A stretch of 64,000 nt of DNA, from assembly GCA_035294305.1 (NCBI GenBank), contig DATGLD010000008.1, forward strand, positions 62,001-126,000, given 5' to 3'. Source of the stretch: DASRBN01 sp035294305 (lineage in GTDB: Bacteria; Chloroflexota; Ktedonobacteria; Ktedonobacterales; Ktedonobacteraceae). Shown here piece after piece: positions 1 to 8,422 of this stretch. The translations under genes were made by a program, and so were the position numbers. Numbering within the stretch: position 1 is the stretch's first letter; each line of letters opens with the position of its first letter. The notes under the pieces are model-generated. The model made no database searches, had not been told where the DNA came from, and saw nothing but the letters and a program-made list of their open reading frames with translations.

Positions 1-36
1 CTGCCGAGTGCAGTTGATAGCGGGAGGAGCGTAAGC

Positions 37-465
37 ATGAAGACGCGCGATCAAGAATATGCTTCTGATGCCGTGCAAAAAGTATTAGACGTGAAAAAAA
101 ACCTGAATGATGTTGTTGAGCGCAATAGATATGGTTCGATGGCGCACCAGTTACCTATTCTCATTCGCACTGCTGGACTGGCACAGGCGTTAGCCTTTCT
201 TGAAACACGAGAATCTAAGGGACACCGACAACTGCTTGAAGATCTTGCGGCAACTGTTGGCCTGCCAGGTACGCTCCCGCGAGAGGCGCGAACGTTACCT
301 CTAAATGAGTACATGCACCTGACACGGCAGGTCATGGCGGCTCTTCTCTGGTATAAGCGTTTCGCTCAATCAATCCTGGATATTAAGTCAAATGTAGGGA
401 GAGATGTAAATGTGGTGTCCGTTCCTCAAACGCAGACAAGTAATACGGAGGCTAATAAAGGATGA
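37..465 (+). CDS. cmr5: Type III-B CRISPR complex subunit Cmr5
   Basis: This 142-residue, mostly helical protein matches Cmr5, the small subunit that packs along the belly of the Cmr RNA-guided effector complex and helps hold the target RNA. The recognisable part is the central stretch YGSMAHQLPILIRTAGLAQA (residues about 33-52) followed by a helix with LAFLETRESKG, typical of Cmr5. The ATG follows a strong GGGAGGAG ribosome site (22-29). The stop codon overlaps the cmr6 start in an ATGA arrangement, so the two are translationally coupled. The preceding bases 1-36 must hold the end of an upstream gene (cmr4 by usual gene order), but too little is present to say which frame it uses. Confidence 0.88.
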   Translation: MKTRDQEYASDAVQKVLDVKKNLNDVVERNRYGSMAHQLPILIRTAGLAQALAFLETRESKGHRQLLEDLAATVGLPGTLPREARTLPLNEYMHLTRQVMAALLWYKRFAQSILDIKSNVGRDVNVVSVPQTQTSNTEANKG

Positions 466-1211
466 GTACTCGCCGTGATTCTCTTTCCAGTATCCAGTTG
501 AGCCATGTGTCAGATGCACATGCCGAGCTATGGCTTGACAGATACATGGATGACGTGGAGAAAAGTGAGAAACGAAGCGCCTTTGTTGCTGAGGTATCAA
601 CAATCTCCATACCAACGATATACGAAACATTCTACAATCGTTGGATACAAGAGCTTGAATCTCTGGGAGCGAAAAAGCGAGAGGCTCATGTCAAGACACG
701 CATGATTGTTGGCCTGGGCGATGAAAGCGTATTGGAAACTTCTGTCACTTTGCACAAAACCTACGGTGTTCCTTACATCCCTGGAAGTGCGCTCAAGGGA
801 CTGGCTGCCAGTTATGCCCGGCAGCGGCTTACAGAGGATTGGCAGAAGGGCCGCGAGGCCTATCAGGTGATTTTTGGTGACCCCGATGAAGCAGGCTATA
901 TTACCTTCTTCGATGCATTATACATACCAGAGCCAGGAACGAAAAAACGGGTGCTTTACCCTGATGTGATAAGCACTCATCACCAGAAATACTATCAAAA
1001 CTTCGCTCAAACGCCAGCAGACTGGGATGATCCTATTCCCATCCCGTTCCTTACTGCTACAGGTGACTATATGATTGCGTTAGCTGCTCCAGAGCTAAAT
1101 GAACGCGATGCCTGGATTGAGAAAACGTTTACTATTCTCAAGTATGCACTGGCAGATATGGGTATCGGGGCGAAAACTTCCAGTGGGTATGGAAGACTGG
1201 AACTTAAATAG
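462..1211 (+). CDS. cmr6: Type III-B CRISPR RAMP protein Cmr6
   Basis: This 249-residue protein is a RAMP-superfamily protein of the Cmr6 family, which caps one end of the Cmr backbone and contacts the 3' part of the crRNA. The hallmark segments are the RAMP helix motif YIPGSALKGLAASYARQ (about residues 105-121), the segment IFGDPDEAGYITFFDA, the DVISTHHQKYYQ motif, and the C-terminal glycine-rich loop GIGAKTSSGYGRLEL. The start overlaps the cmr5 stop by ATGA. Position and coupling are the usual Cmr4-5-6 order. Length is normal for the family, and no disruption is seen. Confidence 0.9.
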   Translation: MSTRRDSLSSIQLSHVSDAHAELWLDRYMDDVEKSEKRSAFVAEVSTISIPTIYETFYNRWIQELESLGAKKREAHVKTRMIVGLGDESVLETSVTLHKTYGVPYIPGSALKGLAASYARQRLTEDWQKGREAYQVIFGDPDEAGYITFFDALYIPEPGTKKRVLYPDVISTHHQKYYQNFAQTPADWDDPIPIPFLTATGDYMIALAAPELNERDAWIEKTFTILKYALADMGIGAKTSSGYGRLELK

Positions 1212-1271
1212 TCATGCAGTCTGAAGCAAGCAGCTATGTCTTTGAAATATTCACGGAGAAAGGGATTTCAA

Positions 1272-2480
1272 ATGAAAAAGGCATTATTAATCCTTACCGG
1301 TGGTAGAATTATGCCTAATGTACTCACAATTCTCAATGAAAATCCCATTCTGATAGTTCCCATTATCTCGAACGACGACAAAAATTTCGAAGATTTTGAA
1401 CGCGGCATTAAAGCTCTGTTTATCGAAAAAAAACGTCCCTTTGATTGGGATAACAATTGGGATACGTCCTTTAAGGTAGATGCTTTCGATCTGGACGATA
1501 TAAAGAAAAAATGTCTCCAGGCAGTAGATAAGCATCAAGGTTGTGAATGGATATTTAACATTACCTCTGCTACTACTATTATGAGCATGGGCGCATATGA
1601 AGCAGCTAAAGAACGTATCACTCAAGGCGTTCCTATCAGCTGCTGGTATCTTGATACTGCCCATACAAGAGTAGTCAGGCTCACTGGAAAAGAAAGAGAC
1701 GCATCTTTATTTACTATCTCTGTAGATGATTATGTCGCAGTTCATAACCGCCAATTAATCGATGGAAGCTTGGAGAAACAAAGGCAATATGCCCAGGATC
1801 ATTGGCTATCCTTTGCAACATTTTTAGTGGAAGATACATCTCGTCTAGATACCCTCAAAAGAATGTTGGAGCGAGTTGAGAAAAAGGGTAAACCGGGCAG
1901 GAATAACGTTAAAACTTATTCCTTTGAACAAGTAATGCCCGAAAGTCTGGCCAAACTTTTAGAAAAGGCAGCTGAGGTGAAGTTAGTGAAGGATTTGATG
2001 GTGTCTGGAACAGGTTATTCCTTTAAACTTTCATGTGAGCAACATAGTTTTCTCGATGGGGCATGGCTTGAGTTGTATGTTTGGAATGAAGTGAAGAAAC
2101 TTGAACAAGATAACCATCCGCTTTTCACTGACTGTCAGTGGAACCAATGTATTTTTAATGCTCAGAATCCTAACGATAAAAATCAGCAAAATGAGCTGGA
2201 TGTTTCAATGATATATAAAGCGCAATTACTTGTCGTTGAGTGTAAAACAGGAAATGATGCTTATACTTCTGTAACCATTTATAAGCTAGATTCAGTTACA
2301 GGCCCATTAGGAGGTAGATTTGTTAGTAGATTTCTAGTAACAAGTAGATATCTTAAAGAAGCCGATGAGTTATTTAAAGAGCGAGCAAGAGATAGAGGAA
2401 TAACATTAATTGGACGAGAAAGACTTCAAGAAGTTGGAAAAATTATTGCAGAGAGAGCGAAGTCTTCAGAGGGAAGATAA
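1272..2480 (+). CDS. CARF-domain cyclic-oligoadenylate-activated nuclease, Card1/Can2-like (DUF1887)
   Basis: The 402-residue protein (start at MKKALLILTGGR, with GGAG at 1255-1258) begins with a Rossmann-like CARF domain (about residues 1-150), the sensor for cyclic oligoadenylates made by the type III complex. The C-terminal third is a PD-(D/E)xK nuclease domain: NELDV supplies the acidic residue and VVECKTG the E-x-K pair (about residues 310-340). This is the Card1/Can2 layout, whose studied members cut DNA and/or RNA when bound to cA4. An in-frame ATG at 1236 would add 12 residues but has a poorer ribosome site. The gene lies 60 bases after cmr6. It is clearly richer in A+T than cmr5/6 and the rest of the window, suggesting separate acquisition. 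Confidence 0.85.
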   Translation: MKKALLILTGGRIMPNVLTILNENPILIVPIISNDDKNFEDFERGIKALFIEKKRPFDWDNNWDTSFKVDAFDLDDIKKKCLQAVDKHQGCEWIFNITSATTIMSMGAYEAAKERITQGVPISCWYLDTAHTRVVRLTGKERDASLFTISVDDYVAVHNRQLIDGSLEKQRQYAQDHWLSFATFLVEDTSRLDTLKRMLERVEKKGKPGRNNVKTYSFEQVMPESLAKLLEKAAEVKLVKDLMVSGTGYSFKLSCEQHSFLDGAWLELYVWNEVKKLEQDNHPLFTDCQWNQCIFNAQNPNDKNQQNELDVSMIYKAQLLVVECKTGNDAYTSVTIYKLDSVTGPLGGRFVSRFLVTSRYLKEADELFKERARDRGITLIGRERLQEVGKIIAERAKSSEGR

Positions 2481-2809
2481 TCAAACTTATCCTCAACTTA
2501 ACCCATATCCTCATCCTGACCGCCGTGCTTCGATTTCCATTCGCTAATACCTCCATTGAAGATATCAGCATCATCCCTGTGCAAATTTAACCAGGATGAA
2601 CCCCTCAACCTCCCCTCGAGCCCCAATCAAGGCCGTCGGGGCCGTTAATCTATCTCTTCATCTCCCGCCCCCACCAATGAGAATCCTCTCACATATTTCC
2701 AACTCTCCCCCAATGAACCCCTATTATCCTATCCCTGTAAGTAGAAAAACAACTGGTCCTACTGAAAAGTCGTTGCGGAACCGAAATAGTAACAAAGGAG
2801 GTTTTAGAA
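2481..2809. other. Intergenic stretch without recognisable gene
   Basis: This stretch follows the CRISPR-associated genes. It was read specifically for CRISPR repeats and none were found: no unit of 25-40 bases recurs. It is C-rich on the plus strand, and an open frame in it has no ribosome site and no recognisable protein. Only the last 15 bases matter clearly, holding the AAAGGAGG ribosome site (2794-2801) of the next gene. Confidence 0.5.
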
Positions 2810-3229
2810 ATGAATACGAATACTATCAATACATCGAAAAGCTGGCGCGAGCGCACACGCATACTGCTCGGGGTGCTGCTTATTAGCGTCCCGTTTGTCT
2901 TTGGGATAACCGCGTTTGGAACCCATGCCTTGAGCGCCTGGATATTGGCAGCAATCGTCGGCGTCGTCGCCATATCGCTCGCCGTCCTCTGGCTGGCGTT
3001 CCCCAGTAATGGACTCACCAGCGGCGCAACCACCATGCTTGGTACCGTCGTCGCCATTACACCCTGGGTGATGGAAGACTCCCCGTCCACCGCTGGCGCA
3101 TTGATAGCGTCCGCGCTAGGAGTATTGCTCATCCTGGCTGCCGGCAGCGTATCGGCAAAGAATTGGAACCGGCAGCCCGCGCTTGCCACTTTCTGGAGAG
3201 CGCCGAGAGGCTTGATGGAGTCAGAGTAA
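2810..3229 (+). CDS. SPW-repeat integral membrane protein
   Basis: This 139-residue protein has four hydrophobic segments (about residues 17-37, 43-63, 70-88 and 96-114) and resembles SPW-repeat membrane proteins, where two copies of a two-helix unit carry an S/T-P-W signature at the helix end. Here the signature appears as SVPFVFG in the first repeat and ITPWVM in the second. A strong AAAGGAGG site lies 8 bases before the ATG. The molecular role of the family is unknown. The gene stands alone, ends in its own terminator, and has no evident functional link to the CRISPR genes upstream. Confidence 0.7.
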   Translation: MNTNTINTSKSWRERTRILLGVLLISVPFVFGITAFGTHALSAWILAAIVGVVAISLAVLWLAFPSNGLTSGATTMLGTVVAITPWVMEDSPSTAGALIASALGVLLILAAGSVSAKNWNRQPALATFWRAPRGLMESE

Positions 3230-3244
3230 CAGGTCCCCTCATAT

Positions 3245-3280
3245 GGCGAGTGAGCATTGCTTGCTCGCCCTTATCTTTTT
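3245..3280 (+). terminator. Intrinsic terminator after SPW-repeat gene
   Basis: GGCGAG (3245-3250) pairs with CTCGCC (3264-3269) around an inner GAGCATTGCTTG, followed by CTTATCTTTTT. It lies 15 bases after the stop codon. Confidence 0.75.
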
Positions 3281-3365
3281 CCCAAAATCCTATGCTGCGA
3301 AAATTGAGATAGCCTCATTCCTCTCCCAGATATGTATTGCGATGATGGTAAACAAGTGTGGACCG

Positions 3366-3466
3366 GTGGAGGGCGACCACCAGGGTACGCCCTTACAAGG
3401 ACGACGAGGCCCTTTTCACCGAGGCACAGAGTCATTGTAGGGCGCACCCTGGTGGTCGCCCTCCAC
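3366..3466. repeat. Long inverted repeat (28-base arms), family 2 palindromic repeat
   Basis: Arms at 3366-3393 and 3439-3466 are reverse complements with one mismatch in 28, separated by 45 bases. The right arm shares the core GTGGTCGCCCTCCAC with related palindromes at 20317-20344 and 29341-29376. No open frame or terminator T-run is associated, so it looks like a mobile or repetitive palindromic element upstream of the sulfotransferase gene. Confidence 0.8.
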
Positions 3467-3616
3467 GTGCCATTTCCCCAGGAAAATACGACCCCTATTC
3501 TCTCCCCCTCTTGTTACTGTGGTTGCATTATTGTATCCTGTAACACACTAGAGCTTGATTGTCTTGCTCAGGTGAGCGGAAAGGACCGGCAATTGGCAGA
3601 TCAACCAGGAACAACA

Positions 3617-4237
3617 GTGGAATGGAATGGACTGAAAATCATCGGCGCAGGCTTTGGACGAACGGGAACACTCTCCCTGAAGAACGCGCTTGAGCAACTC
3701 GGCTTCGTGCCCTGTTACCATATGACTGAACTATTTTTCCATCCAGAAGCCAATGATCAGTGGGTAGCACTTGTCGATGGCGAGCCTGTTAGCTGGAGTA
3801 CTGTTTTTAACGGGTATCAGGCAACCGTCGATTGGCCCGCCTGTGCCTATTATAAAGAGTTGATGCAGGCCTATCCTGAAGCAAGGGTGCTGCTGTCCGT
3901 TCGCGATCCCGAAAAGTGGTATGAGAGCGTTATAAATACCATCTACCAGGTATCGCGTCGTGACCCGTCGTCTCCTCATGCCCGTATGATCAGAAAGCTC
4001 ATCTGGGATGGAACGTTTCACGGCAGATTCGAGGATAAGGCGTATGCGATCTCTGTTTTTCAGACGCATAACGAGGAGGTCAAACGGCTGGTACCACCAG
4101 AAAAGCTGCTGGTCTACGACGTAAAAGAAGGCTGGGAGCCTCTTTGTACATTTTTAGGCGTCCCGGTACCCTTGGATATGCCCTTTCCTCATCTCAATGA
4201 TCGTCAAGAATTCTTAGGCAGGATAGCGCAGCCCTAA
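3617..4237 (+). CDS. Sulfotransferase family protein
   Basis: The protein (206 residues from a GTG start) begins with KIIGAGFGRTGTLSLKNAL, the 5'-phosphosulfate-binding P-loop of the sulfotransferase family found widely in fungi and some bacteria (Sulfotransfer_4 type). It continues with VLLSVRDPEKWYESV, matching the 3'-phosphate-binding arginine region. Members are predicted to move a sulfuryl group from PAPS to a small acceptor; the acceptor here is unknown. The longer open frame begins at 3332 but runs through the inverted repeat; GTG at 3617 is preferred because AGGA lies 6 bases before it and the conserved fold starts immediately after. It is monocistronic, with no clear terminator. Confidence 0.8.
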   Translation: MEWNGLKIIGAGFGRTGTLSLKNALEQLGFVPCYHMTELFFHPEANDQWVALVDGEPVSWSTVFNGYQATVDWPACAYYKELMQAYPEARVLLSVRDPEKWYESVINTIYQVSRRDPSSPHARMIRKLIWDGTFHGRFEDKAYAISVFQTHNEEVKRLVPPEKLLVYDVKEGWEPLCTFLGVPVPLDMPFPHLNDRQEFLGRIAQP

Positions 4238-4324
4238 TTGGATTAGCTTGACCGTCTATGCTATTCTCGATATAAACTGAGACAGGTGGCGAAAAGATTA
4301 TAATCATGTTTTGAAAGAGTAGCT

Positions 4325-5863
4325 TTGGACGCTCGAATCCTGCACATCCTGAAGCAGACAGCACAACACTTTAACGACAACCACGCGCAAGCCTACCTCG
4401 TTGGAGGCTCGCTGCGCAACCTTCTGCTTGGCGAACCAACCATCGATTGGGATATTGTCACCGGTGGTGATGCCCCTACATTAGCCCGGCAACTGGCCAA
4501 TAAACTTGGTGGTTTCTATGCTCACCTGCACGAAAAGGCCAGCCGCGTAGTCGTCAAACAGCAAGCAGGCGAAACCGTTCTTGATATCTCACCATTGAAC
4601 GGCAAAACCATTGAAGACGACCTGCGCCGCCGCGATTTCACCATCAACGCTATGGCTGCCCCACTCGACGAAATTGTGCGCTATCTGGAACAGGCATGTC
4701 ATGCTGAGCGCAGCGAAGAATCTCGGGGAACAGCAACCTCGTGTCTATCAATTATCGATCCAACCGGAGGTACTGTCGATAGTGCCGCTCGTCGCCTGCG
4801 GGCCGTCGATAATGATATCTTCAAGCATGATCCCCTGCGTATGCTACGAGCCGTGCGCTTGATGATGCGTTATGGGCTGAGCATTGAACCGGAAACGCAG
4901 CGGTTGATTGCCTTTCACGCGCCATTGCTGAAAAAAGTTGCCCCCGAACGTCTTCACGACGAGTTATATGCCATTCTCAATCCGGATGGCGCTACTGATA
5001 GGCTACGTTTCCTGGATGAACTGGGCCTTTTTACCGTCATTTTCCCTGAATTCATACCCGCGCGTGGCATGCGACAACCGTTTCCCCATTATTGGGATGT
5101 GCTGGAGCATTCCATCGAAGCCGTTGGAGCGCTGGAACGCCTGGCAGGAATGCTGCAAGGGGAAATTGCAGACGGGGAATTACATGAGATATGCACATTG
5201 TTGCGCGAGGCAGGAGAACAGGGTATCTTTTCGTTTGATGCGTTGTTGTTGCCGCGCGTGAAGATGGCGGCGCTGTTGCATGATATTGGGAAGACGGTGA
5301 CGTATGCAACTGATCAAGAGGGCCATATACATTTCTATCATCATCCGCAGGCTGGTGTACCGCTGGCCCAGGAGATTATGAGGCGTTTGCGCGCCAGTAC
5401 GCAAGATCGCCGTTTCGTTCAGCAGGTCGTGGCCCATCATATGCGACCCGGACAACTGGGGCAGGATGGGCCGGTAACGCTGCGAGCCACGCGGCGCTAT
5501 TTTGCCGATCTCGGGCTGGTCGGCATTTACGTCGCCTTGATTTCGCTCGCCGATCACCTGGCGGCAATGGGTCCACAGCCTCTCGGCGAGGCGTGGGAGC
5601 GCCACCTGGGGGTTGTGCATGTGCTCTTGACGCGCTACATCCGGGAACGTGAGACTATTCTCCCGCCGCGCCTGATCAGCGCCGAAGAATTGATGCGCCG
5701 CCTGCAACTGGAACCCGGACCGCAGGTAGGCCGATTGCTGGATTTGATCGCCGAAGCACAGGCCGAGGGATGCATTTCCTCGAAAGAAGAAGCTATCTGG
5801 CTGGCCGAAGATGCCATGGCAATTGATGAGGATGCCCAGATCGGCGATGAGGATGTACATTGA
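4325..5863 (+). CDS. cca: tRNA nucleotidyltransferase (CCA-adding enzyme) with HD domain
   Basis: The 512-residue protein builds or repairs the 3' CCA end of tRNAs. The nucleotidyltransferase head carries LVGGSLRNLLLG and DWDIVTG (metal-binding aspartates), then the flexible-loop motif RRRDFTINAMA and the DPLRMLRAVRL helix. The C-terminal half has an HD phosphohydrolase domain with ALLHDIGK and VAHHMRP. The start is TTG with a weak GA-rich ribosome site. Residues about 125-142 (CHAERSEESRGTATSCLS) are foreign to the family and encoded by an intergenic-type repeat (see 4697-4728). The genome may have separate CC- and A-adding enzymes, so whether this one adds CCA or A alone cannot be told here. 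Confidence 0.9.
   Translation: MDARILHILKQTAQHFNDNHAQAYLVGGSLRNLLLGEPTIDWDIVTGGDAPTLARQLANKLGGFYAHLHEKASRVVVKQQAGETVLDISPLNGKTIEDDLRRRDFTINAMAAPLDEIVRYLEQACHAERSEESRGTATSCLSIIDPTGGTVDSAARRLRAVDNDIFKHDPLRMLRAVRLMMRYGLSIEPETQRLIAFHAPLLKKVAPERLHDELYAILNPDGATDRLRFLDELGLFTVIFPEFIPARGMRQPFPHYWDVLEHSIEAVGALERLAGMLQGEIADGELHEICTLLREAGEQGIFSFDALLLPRVKMAALLHDIGKTVTYATDQEGHIHFYHHPQAGVPLAQEIMRRLRASTQDRRFVQQVVAHHMRPGQLGQDGPVTLRATRRYFADLGLVGIYVALISLADHLAAMGPQPLGEAWERHLGVVHVLLTRYIRERETILPPRLISAEELMRRLQLEPGPQVGRLLDLIAEAQAEGCISSKEEAIWLAEDAMAIDEDAQIGDEDVH
4697..4728. repeat. Dispersed repeat inserted in-frame within cca
   Basis: The sequence TCATGCTGAGCGCAGCGAAG followed by AATCTCGGGG is of a dispersed repeat type commonly seen between genes of many bacteria (recognised from memory). 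Here it lies in frame inside cca, adding the HAERSEES-like peptide between the catalytic head and the next conserved block. Confidence 0.6.
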
Positions 5864-5880
5864 TAAATGGGATCCCGTGA

Positions 5881-5901
5881 CAGGCGATGAAGCGCCCCTA
5901 C
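5881..5901 (-). repeat. Copy of REP-like family 1 palindrome
   Basis: Read on the minus strand, it is GTAGGGGCGCTTCATCGCCT, a diverged copy of the GTAGGGGCC-GAT-ATC-GCCCC family (other copies at 8319, 46118, 61065, 62004 and 62101). It lies just after cca. Confidence 0.45.
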
Positions 5902-6046
5902 GGCATCGCTGCTCTCTTCTGACCTTTCTGGTTGGAGTAAGCAAGTGTGGTCGCCCTGCTGGGGCCCAGAGAGGTTTGCCCTCCTCGTATCAGCCCTTGT
6001 GACGGCTTCCCGCAAACCATCACCGCTCTTTCAAGAGAATAGATAA

Positions 6047-6097
6047 CAAGAAAAAGCCTGGCATGGCGACCATTTCACCATCCCAGGCATTTTTCTT
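6047..6097 (-). terminator. Intrinsic terminator of the secreted repeat-protein gene
   Basis: GCCTGG (6056-6061) pairs with CCAGGC (6083-6088), extended by ATGG/CCAT. In the minus direction it is followed by TTTTTCTTG. A T-run on the other side would also allow plus-strand termination after cca. Confidence 0.8.
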
Positions 6098-6111
6098 ATT
6101 GTATGTCTTGC

Positions 6112-7059
6112 TTACTTCTTCATAGCCAGCATACCGTCGGTGTTCCCGGCGACATCGACATAGAAGCCGACCAGGTTGCCTTTATCGTTGACGCCGTTGA
6201 TAGTCGTGGTTCCGATGCCGTTGGGGTCATCGATCGACCGCCACTGCGCATTCTTCAGGGGACTGGTCAGGACGAAGCCGTGCATCAGGCCGTTGGCATC
6301 GAAGTAGCCACCGACGATCTCATCGTACTTGTTGACGCCCAGCGGGGTCGTATTCGTCGAGCCAGGATAATCGAACTCGGTGAAACTGTTGCCCTTGAGC
6401 AGGAAGCCAACGATGTCTCCATTGGAGCCCGTCAGGAAGCCGACGATATCGCCATTGTCATTGATGCCTGTGGCGATGGCGTTGTTGCCATTAGGCGGCA
6501 CAATGGCCGTGAACTTGCCCGTCGCCTGGTTCAACTTGTAGGCATGGTTGACGCCGTTAGCATCCGTGTAGAAACCAACCGCGATGCCTTTGTCGTTGAT
6601 ACCGAGCAACTGGTTCACAGTCCCTTTTCCGGTGTGCGGGTCCTTGTAGGAAGTGAAGACGCCATTCCACTCCACGAAGCCGAAGTTGTTGCCCTTGCTA
6701 TCGACGTAGAAGCCCGCCGTGTCGCCCTTGTTATTGATAGCCGTAACCTGTGTCTGTACCGAGCCAGGATAGTTCTCATTGACATAGTTGCCCTGTCCAT
6801 ACGGTGGATTGAGAATGTAGCCCTGGTTAGGATGGCCAGGAGCGCCGCTGCCGAAGTAACCGGAGATCACTCCTGAGTTGTTGATGCCGAGCAACTGGTT
6901 GAAGGTAGGATCGGCATTGTCATCGAGGGTCGTGAATGAATACTTCGCCCCCGCGTGTGAAGTCACCGGGCTGGCCAGCGCCGTCGCGGTGAGGGCCATA
7001 ATGCCTAAGGCGGCCACGATACTTGCCATAAAGATCCGGCGGAAAATTGGGTTACGCAT
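6112..7059 (-). CDS. Secreted HAF-like repeat protein
   Basis: The 315-residue protein starts at MRNPIFRRIFMASIVAALGI with GGAGAAAACAAC upstream. It carries a classical signal peptide (basic start, hydrophobic core, ATALASPVTS cleavage region near residues 28-32). The mature part is a string of about 40-50-residue repeats of the type GINDNGDIVGF-x-D-x-NG-x-HGF, seen seven or so times. These resemble HAF-type extracellular repeats that form beta-rich, probably propeller-like domains. The function is unknown; an export or cell-surface role is inferred from the signal peptide. It is monocistronic with its own terminator at 6047-6097, and its direction is opposite to both neighbours. Confidence 0.75.
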   Translation of the reverse strand: MRNPIFRRIFMASIVAALGIMALTATALASPVTSHAGAKYSFTTLDDNADPTFNQLLGINNSGVISGYFGSGAPGHPNQGYILNPPYGQGNYVNENYPGSVQTQVTAINNKGDTAGFYVDSKGNNFGFVEWNGVFTSYKDPHTGKGTVNQLLGINDKGIAVGFYTDANGVNHAYKLNQATGKFTAIVPPNGNNAIATGINDNGDIVGFLTGSNGDIVGFLLKGNSFTEFDYPGSTNTTPLGVNKYDEIVGGYFDANGLMHGFVLTSPLKNAQWRSIDDPNGIGTTTINGVNDKGNLVGFYVDVAGNTDGMLAMKK

Positions 7060-7441
7060 GTTGTTTTCTCCTTTTTTTTCAATGTTTTTAAAATGCGCAA
7101 ACTGCGCGCTACAGTGATATCGCAATTTTCTTTGGTAAGAGATTTTCCGTATACGCTTACCCCAATTGCTGTACAGAGTATGCCCTACCAGGCTCAAGAA
7201 AATAAGATCTTTTTCTAGTCTTCTTCTGGTCTTCTACTGGTCAACTGCCACTTCAGGTTCGCCCGATCAACTCATCATCGACCTTTATGCCCATTTTCGG
7301 TCAAAAGCAAGCTAATGAGCATAGTTGACAACAGCGCCAGCATATCGTACCATTACGTCGGCAGATCACGGTTAGTCGCTGGTATGCGCCGGAGATCGGC
7401 AAGTGGAACCTCGCCCGATAGCCCTTGGGAGATGAACTGGT
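7060..7441. other. Divergent intergenic region between secreted protein gene and nadK
   Basis: This region drives two divergent genes. Besides the ribosome site of the minus-strand gene, only one promoter-like element is visible for nadK: TTGACA at 7325-7330 and TACCAT at 7348-7353, 17 bases apart. No RNA gene or long repeat is seen. Confidence 0.4.
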
Positions 7442-8287
7442 TTGAAGGCAATCGCGATATTTTATCAGGGCCGTAAAAATGATACCTCGAAAGCCGCAGA
7501 ACAACTTGTACCCTTTTTAAAGAAATTGGGGTACGATGTGCGCATTATTGATACGCGCTATGAAGGTGAAGAGGCACCTGAACCTGCCATCCGGGACTGC
7601 CAGCTTGCCATTGTGCTGGGTGGCGATGGCACCATTGTTCATGCTGCTCGCCTCTCGGCATATGAGGGCGTTCCCCTTCTGGGTATCAACTTTGGACGAG
7701 TAGGATTTCTAACTGAGTTGGAGCCGGAGCAGATGCTGTCCAGGCTGCCGCTCTACCTTGATGGCGATCCATCGGTATGGATTGATAAACGTGCGATGTT
7801 GCACGCCGTTCTGGAACAGGATGGGAAGCAGGAGGAATTCCTGGCTTTGAATGATATTGTGATTGCGCGCGGCATGTGGCCGCGTATGGTACAGATACGC
7901 ACCTGGGTCGATGATTTCTACTACAATACGACCTATGCCGATGGCATCATCCTTTCCACCGCTACCGGCTCAACCGCCTATAATATGGCCGTTGGTGGGC
8001 CACTGATGCACCCACAGGTGCAGAGCGCCGTACTTACGCCCATCGCGCCCCACCTCGTGTCCGACCGCTCGCTGATTTTGCATCCTGAAGCCGTTGTCAA
8101 GCTCCAGATCGCAACCGGTTCTCAAAATGGAGTCTTCTCCGCCGATGGCCAGATGAGCCGCGAGGTGAAAGACGGTGCCACGATCACGATTCGTAAAAGC
8201 CAGTATGTCACGAAATTCCTGCGGCGCAGGCCGCCAACTTACTTCTACCAGATCATCAATGCCAAATTGAAAGATGAGGATGCTTAA
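7442..8287 (+). CDS. nadK: NAD kinase
   Basis: This 281-residue enzyme phosphorylates NAD+ to NADP+ in the cytosol. It has the GGDGT motif (residues 60-64) that binds the phosphate donor, the LGINFGRVGFLTE segment, and the conserved TGSTAYNMAVGGPLMHP loop with the glycine-rich NAD site. The length is typical. The start is TTG with GGGAGATGAACT upstream. It precedes recN, an arrangement seen in many bacteria. Confidence 0.93.
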   Translation: MKAIAIFYQGRKNDTSKAAEQLVPFLKKLGYDVRIIDTRYEGEEAPEPAIRDCQLAIVLGGDGTIVHAARLSAYEGVPLLGINFGRVGFLTELEPEQMLSRLPLYLDGDPSVWIDKRAMLHAVLEQDGKQEEFLALNDIVIARGMWPRMVQIRTWVDDFYYNTTYADGIILSTATGSTAYNMAVGGPLMHPQVQSAVLTPIAPHLVSDRSLILHPEAVVKLQIATGSQNGVFSADGQMSREVKDGATITIRKSQYVTKFLRRRPPTYFYQIINAKLKDEDA

Positions 8288-8318
8288 GGGTCAGGCTCTT
8301 CGTCCTCTTGGGTGGGGC

Positions 8319-8344
8319 GTAGAGGCCAGATTTATCGCGCCCGG
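8319..8344 (+). repeat. Copy of REP-like family 1 palindrome
   Basis: GTAGAGGCCAGATTTATCGC followed by GCCCGG lies between nadK and recN. It matches the family with GATTTATC at its centre and GGCC/GCCC arms seen near 61065, 62004 and 62101. Confidence 0.6.
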
Positions 8345-8422
8345 GACTTCCCTGGAGCACCCGAAACGATGTCGAGCCAGTATTGAATGCATGAGGGTAT
8401 CAAAGCCACTCTTAAGAAAATT

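Noticed and set aside
2481..2809. Possible CRISPR array after the Cmr genes
   Set aside because: No repeated 25-40-base unit with spacers is present on either strand.
2596..2886. Plus-strand open frame before the SPW gene
   Set aside because: Proline-rich translation, no ribosome site, and it overlaps the better supported gene at 2810.
6103..6876. Long open frame opposite the secreted repeat protein
   Set aside because: It mirrors the repeats of the minus-strand gene, which has a signal peptide, ribosome site and terminator.
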